Assembly (NCBI RefSeq): GCF_013166575.1
Contig: NZ_JABKKE010000001.1
Span: forward strand, 62,001-126,000
DNA: 64,000 bases
Origin: Xylanibacter rodentium
GTDB taxonomy: Bacteria; Bacteroidota; Bacteroidia; Bacteroidales; Bacteroidaceae
Direction of reading: 5' to 3'
In this document: one piece after another, positions 1-9,982 of the stretch
Numbering within the stretch: the first letter of the stretch is position 1
How the letters are laid out: each line of letters starts with the position of its first letter
Notes under the pieces: generated by a model
What the model saw: the letters and a program-made list of their open reading frames with translations, nothing else
Databases searched by the model: none
What the model was told of the DNA's origin: nothing
Made by a program: the position numbers and the translations under genes

Positions 1-1040
1 TTGTAAGACAAATCAGCAATACGGTCAAGACTGTCAAACCATGGGTGAAGATGAGTTGTTCGCCGATAGGCAAATATGACGACCTCACGAGATACCGCAG
101 TTATGGATGGAATGCCCGGACAAAAGTCTGTCAGGATGCACAAGCATGGTTGCGCGACGGGCTGATGGACGAGCTATTCCCTATGATGTATTTTAGAGGA
201 GATCAGTTCTATCCTTTTGCACTCGATTGGAAAGAAAATGACTACGGACGCATAATATCCATCGGATTAGGCATTTACTTCATGTCTCCTAAAGAGAAAG
301 ACTGGGATTTGGATGTAATAACCAGACAGATGAACGTGCTGAGAAGCCAAGGCATGGGGCACGCCTATTTCCGTTCCAAGTTCTTCACGGACAATCTGAA
401 AGGTATATATGACATTGCCAAAACCGACATAGACAACTATCCGGCACTCATTCCTGCAATGACATGGCAGTCATCCGTAAAACCAATGCCACCGATGCAA
501 TTGACTGTCACCGTAACCGACGAAGGTGATCTGTTGGCATGGAGCGGAGCACAAGACATGTCCGACGGTCCATATCTGATGTACAACATATATTCTTCTA
601 CCGAATATCCGGTCAATACAGAAGATGCACGCAACATCATTGCAGCACGATACAGGAACGAGTCCGCCATTATCCCACGAAAGAAACATTCCGCCCCACT
701 CTACTATGCCGTGACTGCCACAGACAGATACGGCAATGAGAGCAATCCGGCAACAATTCCCTCAAACGAAGAAACTGACTTAAAATCATGCCTGCCACTG
801 CTTGAAAACAACGGCATTACATTGCAGGCTCCCGACAAAGGCAAAGTACTCGATGCCGACTATCTTATGATAGAGACCCTGCAGGGCAACATCATAGCCA
901 CACGTCCATATTGCGAAACCGGTATAGACATATCGGAAATACCTGAAGGCATGTATGTTCTGAAATCACTCGGACGCAAAGGCATCGGCCACCGCATGGG
1001 ACATTTCACAATTAAACGGCCGCATAATAGACAATACTGA
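1..1040 (+). CDS. GHL10-type glycoside hydrolase, 3' part
   Basis: The reading frame is open from base 3, so the true start lies before the window and only the last 345 or so residues are visible. The first part (WVKMSCSPIGKYDD, then LMDELFPMMYFRGDQFYPFA) resembles the C-terminal half of the GHL10/DUF187 glycosyl-hydrolase-like barrel. A fibronectin-III-like segment follows, ending near YYAVTATDRYGNES. The last 80 residues contain IDISEIPEGMYVLKS and end in FTIKRP, which resembles a type A sorting domain of the type IX secretion system. The likely role is extracellular or surface polysaccharide breakdown; the substrate cannot be told. The barrel call is fairly firm, the T9SS tail is inference. 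Confidence 0.72.
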   Translation, partial: VRQISNTVKTVKPWVKMSCSPIGKYDDLTRYRSYGWNARTKVCQDAQAWLRDGLMDELFPMMYFRGDQFYPFALDWKENDYGRIISIGLGIYFMSPKEKDWDLDVITRQMNVLRSQGMGHAYFRSKFFTDNLKGIYDIAKTDIDNYPALIPAMTWQSSVKPMPPMQLTVTVTDEGDLLAWSGAQDMSDGPYLMYNIYSSTEYPVNTEDARNIIAARYRNESAIIPRKKHSAPLYYAVTATDRYGNESNPATIPSNEETDLKSCLPLLENNGITLQAPDKGKVLDADYLMIETLQGNIIATRPYCETGIDISEIPEGMYVLKSLGRKGIGHRMGHFTIKRPHNRQY

Positions 1041-1158
1041 ACAAAGACTTCTTTTCTCTTTGGAAGCATTTCCATCGGAAATACAAGACATCAGACTGCC
1101 ATATAATACATTTGAAATACATCCAAAACAAACAATAACAAACAAAACCATAAATGAA

Positions 1159-1548
1159 ATGAAAAGAATAGCATACGCCATCATCACCGCTCTGGCATTG
1201 ACAGCATGTCAGGAGTCACTCGAAGAAAGATGTGCCAGAGAGGCAGAAGAGTATACAAAAAAGAAATGTCCGGCAAGGATAGACCAAAACACCGTCATCG
1301 ACAGTCTGGTATTCGAGCGTGCCACCCACACGATGCACTATTACTACACACTGACCGGAACAGCCGACGACCCGAAGACATTCACGATGTTCAATGCCGA
1401 AAACGTGCTGCTTACACAGCTTAAGAACTCAACGATGATAAAAACATATAAAGACGCCGGCTACAGTTTCGCATATACCTATCATTCTAAAAAGGAAAAG
1501 GGCCGCATATTGTTTGAAAAGACATTTACCAAGGAAGACTACAAATAA
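1159..1548 (+). CDS. Small putative lipoprotein
   Basis: This 129-residue protein starts with a short lipoprotein signal, MKRIAYAIITALALTACQE, whose lipobox is L-T-A-C. It is therefore probably anchored in the periplasm-facing or outer membrane. I chose the ATG at 1159 because the upstream in-frame ATG at 1060 would put 33 charged residues before the signal peptide. The mature part is highly charged, with an AREAEEYTKKKCP stretch, and matches no family I recognise. A large inverted repeat follows and separates it from the convergent yebC gene. Confidence 0.65.
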   Translation: MKRIAYAIITALALTACQESLEERCAREAEEYTKKKCPARIDQNTVIDSLVFERATHTMHYYYTLTGTADDPKTFTMFNAENVLLTQLKNSTMIKTYKDAGYSFAYTYHSKKEKGRILFEKTFTKEDYK

Positions 1549-1572
1549 GCATAAAATTATCAGGAACAGCCA

Positions 1573-1590
1573 ATACTCCAATTGGAGTAT
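1573..1590. repeat. 18-bp perfect palindrome
   Basis: The sequence ATACTCCAATTGGAGTAT is a perfect palindrome just before the long inverted repeat at 1595. It could be an operator or an extra stem in the terminator region; nothing decides between these. Confidence 0.5.
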
Positions 1591-1594
1591 GAAA

Positions 1595-1656
1595 GGCTTA
1601 CAAATCAAATACGGTGTGTCGGATATGTCCGGCACACCGTATTTGATTTGTAAGCC
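1595..1656. terminator. Bidirectional terminator, 24-bp perfect arms
   Basis: The two arms (1595-1618 and 1633-1656) are perfect reverse complements of 24 bases, and the stem continues through CGGA/TCCG to a small loop. It lies between two convergent genes and can serve both as a terminator. The stem is longer than in most intrinsic terminators and lacks a long T tract. Confidence 0.7.
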
Positions 1657-1674
1657 ACAAAACGCAACAGACAA

Positions 1675-2406
1675 TTATTCGTCAGCAGGTTTCATATTTG
1701 TATATACCGTCTGTACATCGTCAAAGTCCTCGAGCTTCTCTACCATCTTCTCTATCGTCTCACGTTCCTCTGCCGTAACTTCCTTCTGGTCGTTGGGAAT
1801 ACGTGTAAACTCGGCTCCGGTCACCTCAAATCCCTCGCCCTCCAAGTGCTTCTGAATCTCGCCGAAGCTTTTAGGGTCGCCATAGATTGTGATTTCACCG
1901 GTCTCCTCATCCTCGTCAAACTCGTCTTCCACACCATAGTCGATAAGGTCGAGAATCATTTCGTCCATATCCAGACCGTCCTTCTTCTTGAAAGTGAACA
2001 CGCTCTTGTGGTCAAAAAGGAATGAAAGACTGCCCTGAGTGCCAAGGTTGCCGTTGAACTTGTTGAACACCGAGCGCACATCACCAACCGTACGTGTGGT
2101 GTTGTCGGTCAGAGTCTCCACAAACACAGCCACACCGTGAGGTCCGTATCCCTCATAAGTCACTTCCTTGTAGTCACTCTGATCCTTGCCCATAGCGTTC
2201 TTTATGGCACGCTCGACATTATCTTTCGGCATGTTCTCACGCTTGGCATTGGCTATTATGGCACGCAACGTAGGATTGTTCTCCGGTTCCGGTCCTCCGG
2301 CTTTCACCGCGATGGCTATCTGCTTACCAATCTTTGTGAATGTACGGGCCATGTGTCCCCATCTCTTCAGCTTTGCAGCTTTACGATATTCAAATGCTCT
2401 TCCCAT
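1675..2406 (-). CDS. yebC: YebC/PmpR/TACO1 family protein
   Basis: The 243-residue product has the family N-terminus MGRAFEYRKAAKLKRWGHMA, followed by TFTKIGKQIAIAVKAGG and NPTLRAIIANAKRENMPKD. The family was first described as transcription regulators (PmpR); later work on YebC and mitochondrial TACO1 links it to translation at proline-rich or other stall sites. I took the ATG at 2406 because homologues start with MGRAF; the longer frame would overlap pheT. It lies 16 bases after the pheT stop, so the two are probably co-transcribed. Confidence 0.93.
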   Translation of the reverse strand: MGRAFEYRKAAKLKRWGHMARTFTKIGKQIAIAVKAGGPEPENNPTLRAIIANAKRENMPKDNVERAIKNAMGKDQSDYKEVTYEGYGPHGVAVFVETLTDNTTRTVGDVRSVFNKFNGNLGTQGSLSFLFDHKSVFTFKKKDGLDMDEMILDLIDYGVEDEFDEDEETGEITIYGDPKSFGEIQKHLEGEGFEVTGAEFTRIPNDQKEVTAEERETIEKMVEKLEDFDDVQTVYTNMKPADE

Positions 2407-2422
2407 TGGAATAAATGTTTTT

Positions 2423-4885
2423 TTAGCGGAGCTCCGCTCCAAGTTTATTCTTTAAATTTGTTATCAGCTTGTTCATTATGGCATCTATCTGCTTGTCGTT
2501 AAGCGTTTTTGTCTCATCCTGCAGAATGAAATTGACAGCATAGCTCTTCTTTCCTTCCGGCAGATTCTTGCCTTCATATACATCAAACAGTTCTACTTTC
2601 TTCAGCAGCTTCTTCTCCGTCTGGCGTGCAATATCCTCTATCGCGGCAAACTCGACACTATTGTCAAGCAGCAATGCCAAATCGCGGCTCACGGCCGGAT
2701 ACTTGCTTATCTCGTTATAAAGCACCTTGTTCTTGCGTATCACTTTCATAAGTGCCGTCCAGCTCAGTTCGGCATAATAAACGGGAGCATCTATATCTGC
2801 TGTTTTCAGAATCTTCTTGCCAAGCACACCCATTTCCACGAGTTTCTTTCCCCCGCGGTTTTCAATCACAATGCCGGACGAGAATATATCGTTGTCGCTC
2901 TTCTTGCGCACTGTCATTCCCGGCTGCACGCCTATACGACGCATGATGTTCTCCACATACGCCTCCAGTTCGTAGAATGTGCTGTCCTCGTCGGGATGGG
3001 CCCAGCTGCCTTCCACACGCTTGCCGGTGATCCAGAGCGCCAGATGATTGTCTTCACTGTATGCGGCCATGGGGTTGTCATCGTTCTTTCGTTCGGGGCT
3101 GAAATGATAAACATTGCCGAATTCAAAGAAACGAAGATTTCCGTTCTTCCGCTTGGCGTTGTGCTCGATGCTCTCCAGTCCGCCGAACAGCAAGGTCTGA
3201 CGCATCACGTTAAGGTCGGTGCTGAGCGGATTCATAATCCTAACACAATTCTCCGTCTTGAATATATTGCGCTCATCATAGTATGCCCCTTTCGTCAGCG
3301 AGTTGTTCAATATCTCATTGAATCCGCAACCTACAAGCTGCTCACTCACTGTATCGGCCAGACGATGCTTCATATCCTCATCACCCTTGACCACAAGACA
3401 GCTCTTCAACTGGGTGGGAATCTCGACATTATTATATCCGTAGATACGCAGGATGTCCTCGACCACGTCACACGGACGTTGCACGTCAACCCTGTAGGCG
3501 GGTATTTCTATCTCCAGTCCGTATGCATCTTCGCCGAGTATTTTCATTTCGAGGCTCTCACAGATATCCTTAATGGTCGTTTCCGGTATCTCCTTGCCTA
3601 TCAGACTGTTTACATAATCATATTTAAGTGACACTTTGGCGGGGGATATCGGCATGGGATACTCATCGCGTATCTCCATCGACACCTTGCCGCCAGCCAG
3701 TTCCTTACACATTATAGCAGCCTGCTTGAGTGCGTAAATCACACCGTCGGGATCTATGCCACGCTCGAAACGGAACGAAGCGTCAGTGCTAAGTCCGTGA
3801 CGGCGTGCACTCTTACGTATCCACGTCGGATGGAAATAGGCACTCTCCAGCACAACATTGGTAGTGGTGTCATATGTGCCGCTACCTTTTCCACCGAAGA
3901 TTCCGGCTATGCACATCGGTTCCTCGGCATTGCTTATGCTGAGGTCGTGTGCGCCCAAAGAATGCTCCACACCATCGAGTGTGACAAACTTTGTCCCCTC
4001 GGGCTGTGTGCGTACCACAATCTTATGGCCGGCAACCATGTCGGCATCGAAACAATGAAGAGGCTGACCGTATGCCATCATTATATAATTGGTGATGTCC
4101 ACGATGTTGTTGATAGGGCGCAGACCAATCACTTTCAGCTTGTTCTGCAACCACTCCGGGCTTTCTTTCACCTCACATCCGGTGATGCTGAGGCAGGCGT
4201 AGCGACGACATGCCTCGGTGTTCTCTATCTCTACATCTATCGGAAGGTCTGTATTGTCCACGACAAAACTGCTGCAATCGGGGCGATGCAGGCTAGTCTT
4301 ATATCCGTTCTGCCTCAGCCAGGCATAAAGATCGCGGGCCACTCCCCAATGCGACAAGGCGTCGGCGCGGTTGGCCGTTATGTCCACTTCTATCAGCCAG
4401 TCACTTTCCAGATTGTAATATTCGGCCGCAGGCTGTCCCACCGGAGCGTCTTCCGGCAAAACGATGATGCCGTCGTGGCTTGTCCCCACTCCGATTTCGT
4501 CCTCGGCACAGATCATTCCGCAACTTTCCACACCGCGAAGTTTTGACTTCTTTATCACAAACTCCTTGTCACCGTCGTAGAGTACACACCCCAAATCCGC
4601 CACAATGACCTTCTGTCCGGCTGCAACATTGGGCGCACCGCAGACAATCTGCGACGGAGTTTCGCGTCCCAGGTCCACTGTCGTTACGTGAAGATGGTCT
4701 GAATTAGGGTGTATGTCACATGTCAACACCTTACCGACATACAGACCTTTCAGTCCTCCCCTTATACTCTGCACCTCCTCGAGAGCATCCACTTCAAGTC
4801 CTGTCGACGTAAGCGCATCGCACACTTCCTGAGGCGTAAGCTCGAAGTCGACATATTCCTTTAACCACTTATAGGAAATATTCAT
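2423..4885 (-). CDS. pheT: Phenylalanyl-tRNA synthetase beta subunit
   Basis: The 820-residue length and domain order fit bacterial PheT: an N-terminal start MNISYKWLKEYVDFELTPQE, a tRNA-binding OB domain with ADLGCVLYDGDKEF, the B3/B4 editing region (NNIVDITNYIMMAYGQPLHCFD), a B5 domain, the core fold, and a C-terminal anticodon-binding domain (FDVYEGKNLPEGKKSYAVNF). PheT pairs with the catalytic PheS subunit in the cytoplasm to charge tRNA-Phe and edits mischarged Tyr. pheS is not adjacent in this window. A Bacteroidetes-type promoter lies just upstream. Confidence 0.98.
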   Translation of the reverse strand: MNISYKWLKEYVDFELTPQEVCDALTSTGLEVDALEEVQSIRGGLKGLYVGKVLTCDIHPNSDHLHVTTVDLGRETPSQIVCGAPNVAAGQKVIVADLGCVLYDGDKEFVIKKSKLRGVESCGMICAEDEIGVGTSHDGIIVLPEDAPVGQPAAEYYNLESDWLIEVDITANRADALSHWGVARDLYAWLRQNGYKTSLHRPDCSSFVVDNTDLPIDVEIENTEACRRYACLSITGCEVKESPEWLQNKLKVIGLRPINNIVDITNYIMMAYGQPLHCFDADMVAGHKIVVRTQPEGTKFVTLDGVEHSLGAHDLSISNAEEPMCIAGIFGGKGSGTYDTTTNVVLESAYFHPTWIRKSARRHGLSTDASFRFERGIDPDGVIYALKQAAIMCKELAGGKVSMEIRDEYPMPISPAKVSLKYDYVNSLIGKEIPETTIKDICESLEMKILGEDAYGLEIEIPAYRVDVQRPCDVVEDILRIYGYNNVEIPTQLKSCLVVKGDEDMKHRLADTVSEQLVGCGFNEILNNSLTKGAYYDERNIFKTENCVRIMNPLSTDLNVMRQTLLFGGLESIEHNAKRKNGNLRFFEFGNVYHFSPERKNDDNPMAAYSEDNHLALWITGKRVEGSWAHPDEDSTFYELEAYVENIMRRIGVQPGMTVRKKSDNDIFSSGIVIENRGGKKLVEMGVLGKKILKTADIDAPVYYAELSWTALMKVIRKNKVLYNEISKYPAVSRDLALLLDNSVEFAAIEDIARQTEKKLLKKVELFDVYEGKNLPEGKKSYAVNFILQDETKTLNDKQIDAIMNKLITNLKNKLGAELR

Positions 4886-4923
4886 TATAATGATTCTTTA
4901 GTATATACATGAAAAATATCGCG

Positions 4924-4955
4924 CAAAATTACAAAATTTCCCTCATCCGTGCAAA
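4924..4955 (-). promoter_or_regulatory. pheT promoter, Bacteroidetes type
   Basis: On the minus strand a TTTG -33 box (4952-4955) stands 20 bases before a TAATTTTG -7 box (4924-4931), the spacing typical of the Bacteroidetes primary sigma factor. It is about 40 bases upstream of the pheT start. Confidence 0.7.
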
Positions 4956-5508
4956 CTTTCTTTAAGCGGATTAAAATATATCGCAAAAAATTATCCTGCG
5001 CTGCTTAGCCGCATTTCATCCCAACCGTAGTTTTTCTACAGCTCCGGCATGAACGTAATATACATTTTCGTAACGTGACAGCAAATCTGAAGAGAACAGG
5101 AAGTATACGCCTGCCGTTACGCTCATTATGACAGGACGATGCCGTACCGTCTGTCCGAACTTTCTTTACTTTAACGTATGTTAAACAACATCCATAATAC
5201 AAATTTCAGCCTACGGTCCGAAAACGGCTCTTTTTTCATCAAAAGAAAAGCTCTGACTGTCAGCATATTGTGAAAATATGACTTTGTAATGATTGCAGAG
5301 AGGCCGTTATTGCATTGCAATATGGCCTATATTGGAACGCAATAATGGCCATATTGCAGCGCGAAACGGCACAAACAGGAATGAAAAAAGGCACATTTTG
5401 CACTCCAAACCATGCAAAAACGTGCCCTAAGAGTATTGTTCCGACCTTTCTTTCGTTCTATTTCGAGAAAAAAGGAATTCGTTTTTTTTCAGAAAAAGGA
5501 AGACAATG
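4956..5508. other. Long non-coding stretch with hairpin repeats
   Basis: I see no convincing gene here; the short frames have no family signature. Two structures stand out. An 11-bp perfect inverted repeat, GCAATATGGCC (5317-5327) and GGCCATATTGC (5347-5357), sits in a cluster of related GCAATA/GGCC words. A hairpin at 5390-5426 pairs GGCAC and TTTTGCA with TGCAAAA and GTGCC. The second resembles a hairpin at 31,088. Confidence 0.5.
5390..5426. repeat. Dispersed hairpin repeat, copy 1
   Basis: The arms 5390-5402 and 5413-5426 form an interrupted stem. The 3' side, ATGCAAAAACGTGCCCTAAG, matches ATGCAAAAACATGCCTTAG at 31,104. The closing stem is GGCAC/GTGCC here and GGCATGT/ACATGCC there, so the change is compensated. 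Confidence 0.5.
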
Positions 5509-7080
5509 TCAGCACATGCCATCCATATATCCGGCACACATCTCGGCACACCGCTCACCGTCGACACCGGCCGACACGATACCACCGGCATACCCCGCAC
5601 CCTCACCGCAGGGGAACAATCCGCTCAGACGTATGTGCATCAGAGTTTCGGGAGAGCGCAACAGGCGCACAGGAGCCGATGTACGGGTTTCCAATGCTAT
5701 CATGACAGCCTCGTTTGTAAGAAAGCCATGGCTCATCTTTCCGAACTGCCTGAAACCTTGCTGCAAACGTGACGAGACCTCACGCGGCATCCAGAAATGC
5801 AACGGAGAGGAAATAAGCCCCGGCGCGTATGAGCTTTTCGGCAAGTCGTAGCTGAGGCGGCTGTTGACGAAATCGGCCATGCGCTGTGCCGGCGCCGTCT
5901 GCTTCATGTTGCCTTGCTGCCAGCAGTCGCGTTCCATACGCTCCTGCCACTCCATCATGCGCAACGGACTTTCGCCTTCAATGTCTTCGGGCCGCGTCTC
6001 TACTACCATGCCGCTGTTAGACCAACGCCCCCCACGCGAGCTCGGACTCATGCCGTTGACCACAATCTGCTGCCTGCCGGTTGCAGCCGGGATGACAAAA
6101 CCACCGGGACACATGCAGAACGAATAAACCCCGCGACCGTCGACCTGAGTCACAAACGAATATTCGGCGGCAGGAAGATATTGCCCGCGTCCCTGCCTGT
6201 TATGATACTGTATGCGGTCTATCATCTCCGACGGATGCTCAAGCCTTACGCCCACGGCAATGCCCTTGGCCTCCATTTCTACTTTCGCTTCATCCAGATA
6301 TCTGTAGACATCACGTGCCGAATGACCTGTGGCCAGTATCACCGGACCGCGGAAAGTGAGCTCCATGCCCGTCCTGAGGTCTACAGCCTCGATGCCTTTG
6401 ACCTCGTCGCCTGCTACTACAAGCCTTGTCATCTTGGTCTCGTGATGCACTTCGCCGCCCGATTTCAATATCGTGTTCCTCATGTTTTCTATCACCCTCG
6501 GCAGTCTGTCGGTACCGATGTGAGGATGGGCATCGGCCAATATGGCCGTCGAAGCACCGTGCTGGCAGAACACATTGAGAATCTTCTCCGTATTTCCGCG
6601 TTTCTTGCTGCGGGTATACAGCTTGCCGTCGGAATAGGCTCCCGCCCCGCCCTCGCCGAAACAGTAGTTGCTCTCGGTGTCAACCTGCTGCGTCTTGGTG
6701 ATTCGCGACAGGTCTTTTTTCCGCTCATGTACATCTTTGCCCCGCTCGACAACCACCGGACACAAGCCCAGTTCTATCAGCCGAAGGGCTGCGAAAAGTC
6801 CGCCCGGCCCCTCGCCCACAACGACTACACGCCTTGCACCCGACACATCACCGTATTCTGTACGGACGAACATATCGTCGTGAGGCTGCTCGTTGATGTA
6901 TACTCTCACTTTCAGATTGACATATACCGTGCGTTGCCTGGCATCGATGCTTCTCTTCAGCACCCGTATGCCGGTCACCGTACGTGCATCGAAACCGTAC
7001 TCCCGGGCCACATACTGTCTTATGCTCTCTTCGCCGGCAGCCACCTGCGGCACCACTCTTATCTGATATTCGTTGACCAT
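5509..7080 (-). CDS. NAD(P)/FAD-dependent oxidoreductase (COG2509 type)
   Basis: The 523-residue protein has an N-terminal extension of about 85 residues, then a Rossmann FAD-binding motif VVVVGEGPGGLFAALRL, a glycine-rich FGEGGAGAYSDGKLYTRSKK segment, an ATGHSARDVY motif and a C-terminal GLFPCGEGAGYAGGIVSAGVDG motif that closes the flavin site. This matches the uncharacterised FAD-dependent dehydrogenase family COG2509. The substrate is not known. It is a single gene divergent from valS. Confidence 0.85.
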   Translation of the reverse strand: MVNEYQIRVVPQVAAGEESIRQYVAREYGFDARTVTGIRVLKRSIDARQRTVYVNLKVRVYINEQPHDDMFVRTEYGDVSGARRVVVVGEGPGGLFAALRLIELGLCPVVVERGKDVHERKKDLSRITKTQQVDTESNYCFGEGGAGAYSDGKLYTRSKKRGNTEKILNVFCQHGASTAILADAHPHIGTDRLPRVIENMRNTILKSGGEVHHETKMTRLVVAGDEVKGIEAVDLRTGMELTFRGPVILATGHSARDVYRYLDEAKVEMEAKGIAVGVRLEHPSEMIDRIQYHNRQGRGQYLPAAEYSFVTQVDGRGVYSFCMCPGGFVIPAATGRQQIVVNGMSPSSRGGRWSNSGMVVETRPEDIEGESPLRMMEWQERMERDCWQQGNMKQTAPAQRMADFVNSRLSYDLPKSSYAPGLISSPLHFWMPREVSSRLQQGFRQFGKMSHGFLTNEAVMIALETRTSAPVRLLRSPETLMHIRLSGLFPCGEGAGYAGGIVSAGVDGERCAEMCAGYMDGMC

Positions 7081-7099
7081 AGCTTTATTTTAACGTGCG

Positions 7100-7107
7100 C
7101 AAAGGTA
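7100..7107 (-). promoter_or_regulatory. -7 box of the FAD oxidoreductase gene
   Basis: TACCTTTG on the minus strand matches TAnnTTTG and lies 20 bases before the start codon. Confidence 0.55.
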
Positions 7108-7193
7108 CATCAAATATACGGAATAAAAGAATATTATTTACCGTTCATCGCTCATTCTTCATTTTTTCCTTTCCTTTTTCCGCTGATTTTTAG

Positions 7194-7201
7194 TAATTTT
7201 G
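7194..7201 (+). promoter_or_regulatory. valS -7 box
   Basis: TAATTTTG matches TAnnTTTG and lies about 43 bases before the chosen valS ATG. The -33 region is T-rich without a clear TTTG. Confidence 0.55.
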
Positions 7202-7243
7202 CAACGTTTTTATGCAGGATTCAAACAAATAAAACAAAACAAT

Positions 7244-9883
7244 ATGGAATTAGCAAGCAAGTACGACCCACAAGCCGTGGAGTCGAAATGGTATCAGTAT
7301 TGGCTTGACAACAAGCTGTTCAGCAGCAAGCCCGACAGCCGTGAGCCCTACACTATCGTCATTCCGCCGCCAAATGTGACAGGTGTGCTACACATGGGAC
7401 ACATGCTGAACAACACCATTCAGGATATCCTTGTGCGCCGTGCACGAATGGAAGGCAAGAACGCATGTTGGGTTCCGGGCACCGACCACGCTTCGATAGC
7501 CACAGAGGCAAAGGTGGTAAACAAGCTGGCGCAGCAAGGAATAAAGAAAACCGACCTTACACGCGACGAATTTCTCAGACACGCATGGGACTGGACCAAC
7601 GAGCACGGTGGCATAATCCTGAAACAGCTGCGCCGTCTGGGGGCCAGCTGCGACTGGGACCGTACGGCATTCACCATGGACGACAAGCGCTCGGAAGGTG
7701 TCATCAAAGTGTTCTGTGACCTTTATGACAAGGGACTCATCTATCGCGGAGCACGCATGGTCAACTGGGATCCGCAGGCACAGACGGCTCTTTCGGACGA
7801 AGAGGTGATATACAAGGAGGAGCACTCCAAACTTTACTATCTGCGCTATATGGTGGCCGGAGAGCCCGGCAAGTATGCCATCGTGGCAACAACCCGACCG
7901 GAGACCATCATGGGCGATACGGCCATGTGCATCAATCCGGCCGACCCCAAGAACCAGTGGCTGCGCGGCAAGCGTGTCATAGTGCCGCTGGTGGGCCGCG
8001 AGATTCCGGTTATCGAAGACGACTACGTTGACATCGAATTCGGTACGGGCTGTCTTAAGGTAACTCCCGCACACGACATCAACGACCATGCTCTCGGTCT
8101 GAAACACAATCTCGAGACAATAGACATATTCAACGACAACGGAACCATCAGCGAGGCTGCCGGAATGTATGTCGGAATGGACCGCATGGACGTGCGCCGA
8201 CAGATAGAACAGGATCTCAATGATGCCGGACTGATGGAGAAAGTGGAGGACTACAACAACAAGGTGGGATATTCGGAACGTACCAACGTGCCAATCGAGC
8301 CAAAACTCTCCACGCAATGGTTCCTCTCGATGAAGCACTTTGCCGACATTTCGCTCGACCCGGTGATGACGGACGAAGTACAATTCTATCCTGCAAAGTA
8401 CAAAAACACATACCGCCACTGGCTGGAGAACATCAAGGACTGGTGCATCAGCCGCCAGCTATGGTGGGGACACCGTATTCCGGCATACTACTTCACGACG
8501 GCTGAAGGCAAGCGCGATTTTGTCGTAGCCCGATCGGCAGAAGAGGCTTTGGCCGAGGCACAAAAGAAAAACGCCGCACTGACGGCCGCCGGGCTTGAAC
8601 AGGACGAGGACTGTCTGGACACATGGTTCTCATCGTGGCTGTGGCCTATATCCGTATTCGATGGTGTGAACAACCCTGACAACGAGGAAGTGAAGTACTA
8701 CTACCCCACGAGCGACCTCGTGACCGGACCGGACATAATATTCTTCTGGGTGGCCAGAATGATTATGGCAGGCTACGAATACCGCGGAACTTTCCCCTTC
8801 AAACATGTTTATTTCACAGGTATAGTTCGGGACAAACTGGGACGCAAGATGTCGAAAAGTCTCGGAAACTCGCCCGACCCGCTGATGCTTATCGACAAAT
8901 ATGGCGCTGATGGCGTGAGAATGGGTATGATGCTATCTGCACCGGCCGGCAACGACATACTGTTTGATGAGGGCCTTTGCGAACAGGGACGCAACTTCAA
9001 CAACAAGATATGGAATGCTTTCCGACTGGTAAAAGGATGGCAGGTGGCCGAGTGCGGGCAGCCCGCAGCCAACGCTACAGCCACACAGTGGTTTGAGGCG
9101 AAGCTGAAACAGACCAACGCCGAAGTGGACGATCTGTTCAGAAAATACCGCATTTCGGAGGCACTGATGGCAGTATACCGTCTGTTCTGGGATGAGTTCT
9201 CGAGCTGGTATCTTGAGATGATAAAGCCTGCATACGGCCAGCCTATCGACAAGAAGACATACGATGCGACCATACAGTTCTTCGAAACTCTTCTCAAGAT
9301 GTTGCATCCGTTCATGCCTTTCATCACCGAAGAGTTGTGGCAACACATCTGCGACCGCAAGGATGGAGAGTCTATCATGCGCGACAAACTGGAAATGGCG
9401 GCCATGACTGCCGACGAGGAAAGACTGGCAGCAGACATAGAATGTGTGAAACAGATTGTAAGCGGTGTGCGTACGGTGCGCAACCAGAAAAACATTGCAC
9501 CAAAAGAGGCACTCACCCTACAGGCTGTAGGGACAAACAAGTATGAGGCTTACGGCTGTGTGATACGCAAAATGGCAAATCTCGCAACCATCGATACTGT
9601 CACGGACAAAGACGCCGCAGCCGCAGCCTTTATGGTAGGCACTGATGAATTTGCTGTTCCGCTGGGCGATATGATAGATATTGAGGCGGAAACAGCCAAG
9701 CTCGAAGCACAGCTGAAGCATCTCGAAGGTTTTCTTGCCGGCATACGCAAGAAGCTGTCCAACGAGAAGTTCGTGGCCAATGCCCCCGAAGCCGTAGTGG
9801 CAATGGAGCGCAAGAAGCAGAGTGACAGCGAGGAAAAGATAGCTGCTATCAAGGAATCTCTTGCGGCTCTGAAAAAGAACTGA
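7244..9883 (+). CDS. valS: Valyl-tRNA synthetase
   Basis: The 879-residue class I synthetase shows the HIGH-type motif in [15 protein letters not shown] near residue 45 and the KMSKS loop in [10 protein letters not shown]. The CP1 editing domain ([17 protein letters not shown]) removes mischarged Thr, and a C-terminal coiled coil ([20 protein letters not shown]) binds tRNA. It charges tRNA-Val in the cytoplasm. I chose the ATG at 7244 ([20 protein letters not shown]), which follows the promoter; the frame extends 15 codons upstream into the promoter region. Confidence 0.98.
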   Translation: MELASKYDPQAVESKWYQYWLDNKLFSSKPDSREPYTIVIPPPNVTGVLHMGHMLNNTIQDILVRRARMEGKNACWVPGTDHASIATEAKVVNKLAQQGIKKTDLTRDEFLRHAWDWTNEHGGIILKQLRRLGASCDWDRTAFTMDDKRSEGVIKVFCDLYDKGLIYRGARMVNWDPQAQTALSDEEVIYKEEHSKLYYLRYMVAGEPGKYAIVATTRPETIMGDTAMCINPADPKNQWLRGKRVIVPLVGREIPVIEDDYVDIEFGTGCLKVTPAHDINDHALGLKHNLETIDIFNDNGTISEAAGMYVGMDRMDVRRQIEQDLNDAGLMEKVEDYNNKVGYSERTNVPIEPKLSTQWFLSMKHFADISLDPVMTDEVQFYPAKYKNTYRHWLENIKDWCISRQLWWGHRIPAYYFTTAEGKRDFVVARSAEEALAEAQKKNAALTAAGLEQDEDCLDTWFSSWLWPISVFDGVNNPDNEEVKYYYPTSDLVTGPDIIFFWVARMIMAGYEYRGTFPFKHVYFTGIVRDKLGRKMSKSLGNSPDPLMLIDKYGADGVRMGMMLSAPAGNDILFDEGLCEQGRNFNNKIWNAFRLVKGWQVAECGQPAANATATQWFEAKLKQTNAEVDDLFRKYRISEALMAVYRLFWDEFSSWYLEMIKPAYGQPIDKKTYDATIQFFETLLKMLHPFMPFITEELWQHICDRKDGESIMRDKLEMAAMTADEERLAADIECVKQIVSGVRTVRNQKNIAPKEALTLQAVGTNKYEAYGCVIRKMANLATIDTVTDKDAAAAAFMVGTDEFAVPLGDMIDIEAETAKLEAQLKHLEGFLAGIRKKLSNEKFVANAPEAVVAMERKKQSDSEEKIAAIKESLAALKKN

Positions 9884-9903
9884 TACATGGCTTGAAGTAA
9901 ATG

Positions 9904-9940
9904 GGTGTATCAGGATGCAAATATTGCATCCTGATACACC
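9904..9940. terminator. valS terminator, 17-bp perfect arms
   Basis: GGTGTATCAGGATGCAA pairs perfectly with its reverse complement across a three-base loop, followed by a T-rich run on the plus strand. It lies between convergent genes and could act in both directions. Confidence 0.8.
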
Positions 9941-9982
9941 TGTTTGTTTATTTCACTTGTACCTCAGACCGACAAACAAAGA

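Noticed and set aside
5005-5705. Several short frames in the pheT-oxidoreductase spacer
   Set aside because: No family signature, overlap with hairpin repeats or with the coding strand of the oxidoreductase gene.
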